The translations under genes were made by a program, and so were the position numbers. Of a stretch of DNA of 13,210 nucleotides, positions 6,653 to 13,210 are shown in pieces. The notes below the pieces were generated by a model. The model searched no databases, was not told where the DNA came from, and saw nothing but the letters and a program-made list of their open reading frames with translations. Every line of letters starts with the position of its first letter. Within the stretch, counting starts at the first letter, position 1. Origin of the DNA: CALSPH01 sp041690035 (lineage in GTDB: Bacteria; Bacteroidota; Bacteroidia; NS11-12g; UBA955); assembly GCA_041690035.1 (NCBI GenBank), contig JBDNFC010000083.1:1-13210 (forward strand). Direction: 5' to 3'.

Positions 6653-7435
6653 TTATTTCTTAATAATTATCCATTGGTAAATTCTTTTATTTTCTTCATA
6701 AATAGTCTCTAATCGCAAAATAAGGTATTTATCAGCCTTCCTTTTTGGCACATTCAGCAAAACCAAGTATCCTTCGTTAGGATCTAAAAAGCGTTGTGCT
6801 TGAATTATTGAATCGCAAGTTGCAAATTCTTTTGATTTAATAAGTATATTTTTTTCACTTAACTGCACCCAGCGATTTTTTTGAGGAATTAATTTCACTC
6901 TAATCTTTTTTGAGGTACTGTTTTTAATTTTGTAATAGGTTAAATAAGGTACAGCGCATGCTATGCCTTCTTGTTTTATCGATTTTTTCTCAATTGGCTT
7001 AACAAATTTTGAAGTATCTGTAAAAACAGGAACCAACAACTCATAAGGATTTTGATCTATTCTACTTTCTATTCGGGAACCTTTTTCATCGAATCGAATC
7101 ATTTCTTTATACCATTGTATGCCGCCATCGGGTGCCGAACTAAACTGAACTAAACTTACTTGTCCATTTGCATAATAACTCAAATTGACGCTTGCATGAC
7201 CTCCAAATGTTCTCAAATTAAACTCATATAATTGATTGCCCAAAGAGTCGTAACCAATAGACTTTCCTGATTTTTTGTCATTATCCCATATTTCTTGAGT
7301 GGAAATTTTTTCATTTTTATGATAGCATGATTTGGTTTCTTCCCCTTTTAAGACACTAATTGTCTTACAATTATACTGCGAAAGAAGCGCTTGATTTACA
7401 AAAAAGAGGAATAAAAGAGGGGTTAAATATCTCAT
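6653..7435 (-). CDS. Exported protein with MORN-variant-like repeats
   Basis: This 260-residue protein is the only complete gene on the minus strand. It starts with a hydrophobic signal (MRYLTPLLFLFFVNQALLSQ), so it is secreted or periplasmic. Residues about 45-125 contain three short repeats of the YDxxGxxxxE kind (GYDSLGNQLYE at 61-71, YYANGQVSLVQF at 87-98, RFDEKGSRIESR at 114-125), like the MORN-variant repeats common in Bacteroidota exported proteins. Residues about 155-260 look like a separate beta domain with charged strands and a basic end (IIIKK). There are four cysteines (23, 37, 160, 207). It is divergent from the IcmF-type gene, whose start is 66 bp away. No enzymatic motif is visible and the function is unknown. 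Confidence 0.8.
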   Translation of the reverse strand: MRYLTPLLFLFFVNQALLSQYNCKTISVLKGEETKSCYHKNEKISTQEIWDNDKKSGKSIGYDSLGNQLYEFNLRTFGGHASVNLSYYANGQVSLVQFSSAPDGGIQWYKEMIRFDEKGSRIESRIDQNPYELLVPVFTDTSKFVKPIEKKSIKQEGIACAVPYLTYYKIKNSTSKKIRVKLIPQKNRWVQLSEKNILIKSKEFATCDSIIQAQRFLDPNEGYLVLLNVPKRKADKYLILRLETIYEENKRIYQWIIIKK

Positions 7436-7445
7436 CGTTTATTCA

Positions 7446-7479
7446 TTTCAAAATTTATGCCATTATCTTGCTATATTTG
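7446..7479 (+). promoter_or_regulatory. Promoter of the IcmF-type gene
   Basis: TATATTTG at 7472-7479 is a perfect TAnnTTTG -7 element. A weak -33-like TTTC lies at 7446-7449, 22 bp upstream. Transcription would start near 7483-7485, leaving a leader of about 18 nt before the ATG at 7502. This is too short for a riboswitch, so cobalamin control at the RNA level is not expected here. The promoter probably also reads into the SGNH/MBOAT genes, which follow after 12 bp. Confidence 0.6.
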
Positions 7480-7501
7480 CAGTTTTAGAGCCAATTATTA
7501 G

Positions 7502-8923
7502 ATGCAAGAAACCAACTACCAACCGCAAAACAAAATTAGGATAGTCACTGCCGCCTCTTTATTTGATGGGCACGATGCTGCAATAAACGTAATGCGTAGG
7601 ATTATTCAAGGCACAGGATGCGAGGTAATCCATCTGGGCCACGACAGAAGTGTGCAAGAAGTGGTAAATGCTGCAATACAAGAAGATGCACACGCTATAG
7701 CCCTAACAAGCTACCAAGGCGGACATAATGAATATTTTAAATACATGCATGATTTATTAAAAGAATCGGGTGCAGGGCATATTAAAATTTTTGGAGGTGG
7801 AGGAGGTGTAATTTTGCCTTCAGAGATAGCAGAATTGATGCAATATGGCATCACAAGAATTTATAGCCCAGATGATGGCAGAACCATGGGACTGCAAGGC
7901 ATGATTAATGATTTAGTAAAACAATCTGATTATCCCATTGGGCAAGAAAACGAGTTTGACCTAAGCAAATTAAACTTTGAGCATCCTCATCACATCGCTA
8001 GGTTGATATCGATGGCAGAAAATAATCAAGAAGGATTTAAAGCTTACAGGGCCATTTTAGAAGAAAAATCTAAAGAATTTACTACACCAATACTAGGAAT
8101 AACAGGAACTGGTGGTGCAGGAAAATCTAGTTTAGTAGATGAATTGGTGCGCAGATTTTTAAAAGACAAACCGGATAAAAAAATTGGAATTATTTCTGTA
8201 GACCCAAGTAAAAGAAAAACTGGGGGTGCATTGCTAGGCGATAGAATAAGGATGAATGCCATAAGCCACCCAAATGTATATATGCGCTCTTTGGCAACCA
8301 GGCAAAGCAATCTTGCACTCAGCAAACATGTAGATGATGCATTGCTTATTTTGAAATCTATCGGTTTTGATTTGGTGATATTAGAGACGTCAGGTATTGG
8401 ACAATCTGACACTGAAATCATAGACCATAGCAACCTTTGCCTCTATGTAATGACGCCAGAATATGGGGCAGCTTCGCAGCTCGAAAAAATAGATATGTTA
8501 GATTTTGCAGATGTGATAGCACTCAACAAATTTGATAAAAGGGGTGCACAAGATGCACTGCGTGATGTGCGCAAACAGTATCAGCGCAATCATAAATTAT
8601 TTGACATTAATACAGAAGAAATGCCGGTAATAGGTACAATTGCAAGTCAATTTAATGACCCCGGCATGAATAAAATATATCCCCTGCTGCTTAATAAATT
8701 GGCTGAAAAAACAAAAGCACCTATTGAAACCTCTTTTGAAGCAGGCAATGAAATGAGCGAAAAAATATTCATTATTCCACCCGCTAGAAACCGCTATTTG
8801 AGCGAGATAAGTGAAACCGTTCGCCAATATAATAAAAACAGCATATCACAAGCTGAGATTGCAGAAAAAATGTATCAAATAAACGGCACAATTTCTATTT
8901 TAAAAGACAACCTTAGCTCATAG
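7502..8923 (+). CDS. icmF: Truncated or split IcmF: cobalamin-binding and MeaB-like GTPase domains, no mutase domain
   Basis: IcmF is the fused isobutyryl-CoA mutase that interconverts isobutyryl-CoA and butyryl-CoA with adenosylcobalamin. Its order is B12 domain, GTPase chaperone, linker, mutase, in about 1,090 residues. This protein has only 473. The B12 domain (about 10-140) has SLFDGHDAAIN with the cobalt-ligand His24, then SYQGGH and the glycine run at 98-102. The GTPase domain (about 195-420) has the P-loop GTGGAGKSS (202-210), ETSGIGQSDTE (295-305) and the guanine-binding NKFD (342-345). The chain continues into the linker (PPARNRYLSEISETVRQY) and stops at LKDNLSS. Every motif in the retained part is intact and a good promoter precedes it, so it is probably expressed. 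The mutase half is absent from the rest of the window. It may act with a mutase encoded elsewhere, or be a degraded gene. The symbol denotes the family, not a proven complete enzyme. Confidence 0.88.
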   Translation: MQETNYQPQNKIRIVTAASLFDGHDAAINVMRRIIQGTGCEVIHLGHDRSVQEVVNAAIQEDAHAIALTSYQGGHNEYFKYMHDLLKESGAGHIKIFGGGGGVILPSEIAELMQYGITRIYSPDDGRTMGLQGMINDLVKQSDYPIGQENEFDLSKLNFEHPHHIARLISMAENNQEGFKAYRAILEEKSKEFTTPILGITGTGGAGKSSLVDELVRRFLKDKPDKKIGIISVDPSKRKTGGALLGDRIRMNAISHPNVYMRSLATRQSNLALSKHVDDALLILKSIGFDLVILETSGIGQSDTEIIDHSNLCLYVMTPEYGAASQLEKIDMLDFADVIALNKFDKRGAQDALRDVRKQYQRNHKLFDINTEEMPVIGTIASQFNDPGMNKIYPLLLNKLAEKTKAPIETSFEAGNEMSEKIFIIPPARNRYLSEISETVRQYNKNSISQAEIAEKMYQINGTISILKDNLSS

Positions 8924-8935
8924 AATTATTGTTGT

Positions 8936-10288
8936 ATGACAAATTACCTAAATCATAGTTTTAAAATTATTTTAACACTATTTTTATCGATACTACTTTT
9001 ATCGATAGTGCCAGAAAAGTATTATGAAACCCTAAACATAAAGAAACCAAATATTTTAGCAGATTTAAACTTAATTAACACTCAAAACAAATCTCTAATT
9101 AAACAACAAATCGTATTTCAAGACACTTGCAAGCAAGGCATCACCTGTTTAGAAGACTACTCTGATACCCAAGAAGCCAAAAACAAATTTTTTTCTGCTT
9201 TATTAGATTTAAAAAATAAAGAAATTAGCAAGGTAAGAATTGCATTTTTTGGCGACTCTTATATTGATGGAGACATAGTTACATCCGACCTGAGAGATAC
9301 ACTGCAAGCTATTTTTGGAGGCAATGGAGTAGGATTTGTGCCAATATGCAGTGAAACTAATTTTTTTAGGCAAACGGTTAGACATACTTACAAAAATTTT
9401 GAAAGCAATACCATATTAACGCCCAATGCACATGCTGCAAGTTTAGCAACAGGTGGATATTGTTTTATACCAAAACAGGGCAATTATTTGCGTTATGAGG
9501 GCGTAAAATATTCACCTAGATTAATGCTATTTAATGATATAAAAATCTTTTATCGCAGCAGCAATAATTATACTGCAAATTACCAAACAAAAGAAGGCAA
9601 AGGAACATTTAACCTAGTGGGAGATAATAGTATTCATCAAGCTACATTGCACAATCAACATACCAATGATATTAGTTTTACATTTCCTAGTAGCGAAGAT
9701 ATTAAACTATATGGCGTTTCATTAGAAGACAGCACAGGAATATATTTAGACAACTTTGCTATGAAAAGCAATAGTGGATTAGCTTTAGCAAAAATCAACA
9801 ATCAAAACCATCAGCAATTTGATAGTTTGCAGCACTATCAATGTGTATTTTTACAATATGGATTAAACATTGCCTCTGCCAATGCCAAAAACTTTACTGC
9901 CTACGAAAAAGAAATGTCTAAGATAATTGACACTTATAAAAAAAACTACCCAAAAGCTGCAATCATAATAGTAGGAATATCTGACAGAAGTAGCAGGCAA
10001 AATGGAACTTATCAAACCATGCCCTCTATCCCCTACATGATAGATGCACAGCGCGCTATTGCTAGAAACAATAAAATTATTTTTTGGAATCTTTTTGAAG
10101 CAATGGGTGGTCAAAACAGCATGGTGGACCTTGTAAATGCAAAACCGGCATTGGCAAATAAAGATTACACGCATCTAAAATTTAATGGTGGCAAAAAAAT
10201 TGCACATATTCTGCTATCATCTATTCTTTATGAATTTGAAAAATACCAAAATAAAATTGAAATTAATACTCATAATACTCACCTTTAG
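8936..10288 (+). CDS. SGNH-hydrolase-like membrane-anchored protein (first of pair)
   Basis: This 450-residue protein has an N-terminal anchor (about 9-25, FKIILTLFLSILLLSIV) and should face the periplasm. The SGNH fold is marked by block I AFFGDSYIDGD, with nucleophile Ser108, and block V KDYTHLKFNG, with Asp410 and His413. Block III, usually GxND, is the divergent YGLN (Asn311). It begins 12 bp after the IcmF-type gene and its end overlaps the second SGNH gene. Together with the MBOAT gene this resembles cassettes that O-acetylate an envelope or secreted polysaccharide, in which SGNH partners transfer or remove acetyl groups (AlgJ/AlgX and PatB are characterised parallels). The substrate glycan is unknown. 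The anchor coding sequence contains a short direct repeat. Confidence 0.85.
   Translation: MTNYLNHSFKIILTLFLSILLLSIVPEKYYETLNIKKPNILADLNLINTQNKSLIKQQIVFQDTCKQGITCLEDYSDTQEAKNKFFSALLDLKNKEISKVRIAFFGDSYIDGDIVTSDLRDTLQAIFGGNGVGFVPICSETNFFRQTVRHTYKNFESNTILTPNAHAASLATGGYCFIPKQGNYLRYEGVKYSPRLMLFNDIKIFYRSSNNYTANYQTKEGKGTFNLVGDNSIHQATLHNQHTNDISFTFPSSEDIKLYGVSLEDSTGIYLDNFAMKSNSGLALAKINNQNHQQFDSLQHYQCVFLQYGLNIASANAKNFTAYEKEMSKIIDTYKKNYPKAAIIIVGISDRSSRQNGTYQTMPSIPYMIDAQRAIARNNKIIFWNLFEAMGGQNSMVDLVNAKPALANKDYTHLKFNGGKKIAHILLSSILYEFEKYQNKIEINTHNTHL
8982..9007 (+). repeat. 11-bp direct repeat inside the membrane-anchor coding sequence
   Basis: TTTTATCGATA occurs at 8982-8992 and again at 8997-9007, separated by CTAC, giving a 15-bp period. 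It encodes the repeated Leu-Ser-Ile of the anchor and keeps frame, as expected of a five-codon duplication. Confidence 0.7.
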
Positions 10289-11486
10289 CCAATTTTCTTG
10301 CACCGCACAAAATACCTGGAGAGACAGCAGTATAAAAAAATACGGTTTTGAAATAGACTCTCTAAATATTATTGGGCAAGATAATTTATTGGCTGATTTT
10401 TTTAAACAATTACAAGCACTAAAAAATAAACAAAACAATGTGGTCAACATTATCCATATTGGCGACTCTCATTTGCAGACGGATATGGCCACCGCAGTGA
10501 TAAGAACACAGTTTCAAACATTTTTTGGCAATGCTGGCAGAGGGTTAATTGTACCCCTGAGAGTTGCAAAAACTAACGAACCTCACAGTTATAAAACCAA
10601 CAGCTTGCAAATATGGCAAAGCAAGCGATGTGTTTTTCCATATATGCCTTTAAAAATAGGTATAGGAGGGCTTACTATCAAAACCATTGATAGCAATGCA
10701 AGTTTTAATATCAATGCATTTAATACCGATAAACTCAATTATAGTTTCAATAAAGTAAAAGTGTTTTATGAAAAAAATAATACTAGCTTTTTTTTAGATT
10801 TTATTGACAGTCAAAATAATATTTACACCCGTTTAAGAACGGACTTAGACCAAAAGCGCACCAACTATAATTTAGTATATTTAGAAAAAGAAACCCAAAA
10901 TATAACTATAAAAACAGCTAAATCATTAGCAGAACAAAACCATTTTACCCTTTTTGGACTGTCGTTAGAGAATAGTAAACCAGGCATATTGTATCACACC
11001 ATTGGGATAAATGGCGCACAATACAAACATTATAGCCAAGCTGATTATTTTAGCGAACAAACCAAATATTTGCAGCCAAAACTTATCATCATTTCTCTTG
11101 GCACCAACGAGGCTCATGATACTAGATTTGATTCTACTGCATTTTATCAACAAATAGATGAATTAATAATAAAGCTAAAATACCATAATCCAAATGCAGT
11201 TTTTTTATTAACCACACCTGCCAACTCATATTATAGAAAAGGGTATAACCCCCGATTACCCATTATTACCAATACTATTTTAACATATTGTAGTCAAAAT
11301 CAGTTGGCCTTTTGGGACTTACAAACAGCAACAGGCGGAGAAAAATCTGCTAATCTATGGAGAAAAAATAGACTTATAGGCAGTGATGGTGTGCATTATA
11401 CCAAAAGCGGGTATGAACTTCAAGGAAATCTTTTTATAGAAGCGCTAGAAAAATCTTATCAAAAATATGTGGCAGCAAACCCTTAA
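10230..11486 (+). CDS. SGNH-hydrolase-like lipoprotein (second of pair)
   Basis: From the ATG at 10230 this is a 418-residue lipoprotein: MNLKNTKIKLKLILIILTFS, then lipobox QFSC with Cys24. An in-frame ATG at 10185 would add 15 residues before the signal and deepen the overlap, so it is less likely; a TTG at 10257 would give a shorter signal (MKLILIILTFSQFSC) and is a real alternative. All SGNH blocks are clear: HIGDSHLQTD with Ser80, FFGNAGRG, block III SLGTNEAHD with Asn293, and SDGVHYTKSGY with Asp386 and His389. It is thus a more canonical active esterase or transferase than its upstream partner. It overlaps the upstream gene by 59 bp and the MBOAT gene by 20 bp. It should act in the periplasm or at a membrane surface on acetylated glycan. 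Confidence 0.88.
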   Translation: MNLKNTKIKLKLILIILTFSQFSCTAQNTWRDSSIKKYGFEIDSLNIIGQDNLLADFFKQLQALKNKQNNVVNIIHIGDSHLQTDMATAVIRTQFQTFFGNAGRGLIVPLRVAKTNEPHSYKTNSLQIWQSKRCVFPYMPLKIGIGGLTIKTIDSNASFNINAFNTDKLNYSFNKVKVFYEKNNTSFFLDFIDSQNNIYTRLRTDLDQKRTNYNLVYLEKETQNITIKTAKSLAEQNHFTLFGLSLENSKPGILYHTIGINGAQYKHYSQADYFSEQTKYLQPKLIIISLGTNEAHDTRFDSTAFYQQIDELIIKLKYHNPNAVFLLTTPANSYYRKGYNPRLPIITNTILTYCSQNQLAFWDLQTATGGEKSANLWRKNRLIGSDGVHYTKSGYELQGNLFIEALEKSYQKYVAANP

Positions 11487-12957
11487 TAATTTCTTTACCC
11501 TTTTTAAATATGACAGCAAAAATCCATTGATTTTTAGCTCTGGCTTTTTTCTATTTCTTTTCGCTTGCTTTATGGGAATTTATTTGGTTTTGCACAAGCA
11601 GCATCGATCAAAAATTATTTTTGTAACCTTATTTTCTCTTTATTTTTACTACAAATCTAGTGGTATATATTTTTTACTACTTGTTTCCTGTACTTGTATT
11701 GATTATTTTTTGGCAAATAAAATAGCTTTAGCCATAAATTCTTTTTACCGCAAAATATTTTTGGTATTGAGCTTAATTAGCAATCTGGGTGTGCTATTTT
11801 ACTTTAAATACACCAACTTTTTTCTTCAAATATTTAATGATATTTCCGCCCAGCATTTTGAAACATTTGCAATTTTTTTGCCAGTAGGAGTATCGTTTTT
11901 TACTTTTCAATCGCTTAGTTATACCATTGATGTGTATAGAAAAAATATCAAGCCCGTAAAAAATATATTAGACTATGCATTTTATCTTTCTTTTTTTCCG
12001 CAATTAGTGGCAGGACCTATTGTGAGAGCCGTAGATTTTATTCCTCAAATTTATCAAAAAATTGTTGTAAGCAAAGAAATGTTAGGAAGAGGACTTTTTT
12101 TAATCATCTCGGGATTGTTTAAAAAAGCGGTGATAGCCGATTATATTGGTGTCAACTTTGTAGACAGGGTATTTGAAAACCCAATGCTCTATTCCGGCTT
12201 AGAGAATTTAATGGCCATTTATGGCTATGCTATTCAGATATATTGCGATTTCTCTGGATATTCAGATATGGCTATTGGCATTGCCTTGCTAATGGGCTTT
12301 CATTTTAATCTAAATTTTGACTCTCCTTATCAATCAAAAAATATTACAGAATTCTGGCGCAGATGGCATATTAGCCTCTCTAGTTGGCTAAAAGATTATT
12401 TATATATTGGATTAGGTGGCAATAGAAAAGGCAAGATTCGAACCTATTTTAACCTATTAATCACAATGCTAATCGGTGGCCTATGGCATGGGGCAGCATT
12501 GCGTTTTATAGTTTGGGGCGCATTGCATGGCGCTGCATTGGCCTTTCATAAACTTTTTTTAGCTATTTTTAATAAAGTTACGCCTATAAAAATAGGGAAA
12601 GCCATTTGGATTGTAAACCTAATAAAAATCTTTTTTACCTTTAATTTTATTTGTTTTTGTTGGATATTTTTTAGGGCAGAAAATATGGAAATTGCCAGTC
12701 AGATGATGCAACAAATTATCCATAATTTTAAGGCTCATATAATATTAGAATTTTTGGTGGGTTATAAAACAGCTATTATTTTGATAGCCATAGGATACTT
12801 TCTCCATTTTATACCATATAAATATGAGCAATGGTGTCAAGCAGCCACTGCAAAACTTCACTGGAGTTTGCAAAGCCTTGCGCTGCTTGCAATGATTCTT
12901 TTGGTGGTGCAATTTAAATCTGCAGATATTCAGCCTTTTATTTATTTTCAATTTTAG
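11467..12957 (+). CDS. MBOAT-family O-acyltransferase (AlgI/PatA-like)
   Basis: This 496-residue integral membrane protein has about ten or more hydrophobic spans and the hallmarks of the AlgI-like MBOAT branch: GVSFFTFQSLSYTIDVYR (141-158), FPQLVAGPIVR (177-187), YCDFSGYSDMAIG (259-271), TEFWRRWHISLSSWLKDYLY with His301, and GGLWHGAA with the presumed catalytic His341. These proteins move acyl groups, usually acetyl from acetyl-CoA, across the inner membrane for delivery to a glycan. The ATG at 11467 overlaps the SGNH lipoprotein gene by 20 bp, which points to translational coupling. With two SGNH partners encoded upstream, it completes an O-acetylation cassette. Peptidoglycan, capsule or exopolysaccharide are all possible targets; no glycan synthesis gene lies in the window to decide. 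Confidence 0.94.
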   Translation: MWQQTLNNFFTLFKYDSKNPLIFSSGFFLFLFACFMGIYLVLHKQHRSKIIFVTLFSLYFYYKSSGIYFLLLVSCTCIDYFLANKIALAINSFYRKIFLVLSLISNLGVLFYFKYTNFFLQIFNDISAQHFETFAIFLPVGVSFFTFQSLSYTIDVYRKNIKPVKNILDYAFYLSFFPQLVAGPIVRAVDFIPQIYQKIVVSKEMLGRGLFLIISGLFKKAVIADYIGVNFVDRVFENPMLYSGLENLMAIYGYAIQIYCDFSGYSDMAIGIALLMGFHFNLNFDSPYQSKNITEFWRRWHISLSSWLKDYLYIGLGGNRKGKIRTYFNLLITMLIGGLWHGAALRFIVWGALHGAALAFHKLFLAIFNKVTPIKIGKAIWIVNLIKIFFTFNFICFCWIFFRAENMEIASQMMQQIIHNFKAHIILEFLVGYKTAIILIAIGYFLHFIPYKYEQWCQAATAKLHWSLQSLALLAMILLVVQFKSADIQPFIYFQF

Positions 12958-12987
12958 GTGCAATGTGACCTATAAAATACTGTAGGT
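12955..12987. terminator. Alternating hairpin arms between convergent genes
   Basis: TAGGT (12955-12959), ACCTA (12968-12972) and TAGGT (12983-12987) let the middle arm pair with either side. The left hairpin also gains CA/TG pairs inside a one-base bulge. It fills the 30-bp gap between the MBOAT stop and the stop of the minus-strand TPR gene, so a two-way terminator is plausible. There is no strong U-tract after either hairpin. Confidence 0.4.
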
Positions 12988-13210
12988 TTAGTTTAGCATT
13001 TTGGCTTTTAATTCCTCTGCTCTTTTTCTTCCTGCCTTGTAATTAGGGTCCAATTCTATTGCTTTGTCGAGGTATAAAATTGCTTGTTTTCTGTATTTTT
13101 TTCCTTGATGTTGGTTTGCCCAAGCCCAATAGGTAAAACTCATTATTTTCCAATGAGCATATTCGCTATTTTTGGTTTGTTTGTCAATAATAGATTGCAT
13201 ATCGATTTTA
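12988..13210 (-). CDS. C-terminal end of a TPR protein (cut by the window edge)
   Basis: The frame is open to the right edge. An ATG occurs at 13200-13198, but the protein it gives starts inside a helix, so the gene probably begins outside the window. The visible part holds one clear TPR unit: YWAWANQHQGKKYRKQ, then AILYLDKAIELDPNYKAG, followed by a charged helix to the stop. TPRs bind other proteins or peptides; no catalytic part is visible. The gene is convergent with the MBOAT gene, with only 30 bp between the stops. Confidence 0.75.
   Translation of the reverse strand, partial: KIDMQSIIDKQTKNSEYAHWKIMSFTYWAWANQHQGKKYRKQAILYLDKAIELDPNYKAGRKRAEELKAKMLN

Noticed and set aside
7449..7457. 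Minus-strand promoter TAAATTTTG for the MORN-type gene
   Set aside because: The spacing between TA and TTTG is one base too long for TAnnTTTG, and no -33 element is clear.
7795..7812. Gly-codon run (GGAGG repeats) as a ribosome-binding or G-rich structural element
   Set aside because: It encodes the conserved glycine run of the IcmF cobalamin domain, which fully explains it.
8044..8433. A 129-codon open frame on the minus strand inside the IcmF-type gene
   Set aside because: It lies fully antisense to conserved GTPase motifs, has low-complexity Ser/Leu/Pro composition and no promoter; it is a shadow of the + strand gene.
8623..8692. ATGCCGG and CCGGCAT inverted repeats in the IcmF-type gene
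   Set aside because: Seven-base arms are separated by a wide spacer within coding sequence, with no sign of function.
9863..10174. A 103-codon minus-strand frame inside the first SGNH gene
   Set aside because: It is antisense to the conserved block V region, and its composition is typical of a reverse shadow.

Overview
The window comes from a low-GC member of the Bacteroidota. The evidence is the TAnnTTTG-type -7 promoter elements, the lack of Shine-Dalgarno sequences, TPR-containing histidine kinase architecture, an HYC_CC_PP-like small protein, and a Bacteroidota-style IcmF-type protein. Nearly all genes lie on the + strand; the exceptions are a secreted protein at 6653-7435 and a TPR fragment at the right edge. 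I see no tRNA, rRNA, CRISPR array, insertion sequence or phage gene.

Layout. (1) 1-1748: two unrecognised genes, the first probably the 3' part of an outer-membrane protein cut by the window edge. (2) 1763-4297: a NarL-type two-component pair, a sensor kinase with a possible lipoprotein signal, periplasmic TPR-like region and one membrane span, followed by a LuxR-type response regulator with its own candidate promoter. (3) 4388-6351: a likely heavy-metal (copper-like) module made of a Cys-rich HYC_CC_PP-type protein, an exported HMA metal-binding protein and an outer-membrane barrel-like protein overlapping it by 4 bp. The approach to the HMA gene carries hairpins and an operator-like dyad, and the barrel gene contains a 16-bp-stem hairpin inside its coding sequence. 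(4) 6352-6652: an intergenic stretch with a possible broken small reading frame. (5) 6653-7435 (-): an exported protein with MORN-variant-like repeats. (6) 7502-8923: the cobalamin-binding and GTPase-chaperone half of fused isobutyryl-CoA mutase (IcmF), ending in the linker with no mutase half downstream. (7) 8936-12957: an O-acetylation cassette of two SGNH-hydrolase-like proteins and an MBOAT acyltransferase, with overlapping reading frames. (8) 12988-13210 (-): the C-terminal end of a TPR protein.

How they fit together. The kinase and regulator are a cognate pair whose target is unknown. The next module would sense, bind or move metal across the envelope. The SGNH/MBOAT cassette would move acetyl groups across the inner membrane and place them on, or remove them from, an envelope or secreted glycan. 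The most unusual items are the mutase-less IcmF, the intragenic hairpin at 5733-5769, and the dyad overlapping the presumed HMA promoter. I see no clearly new defence or mobile system here.
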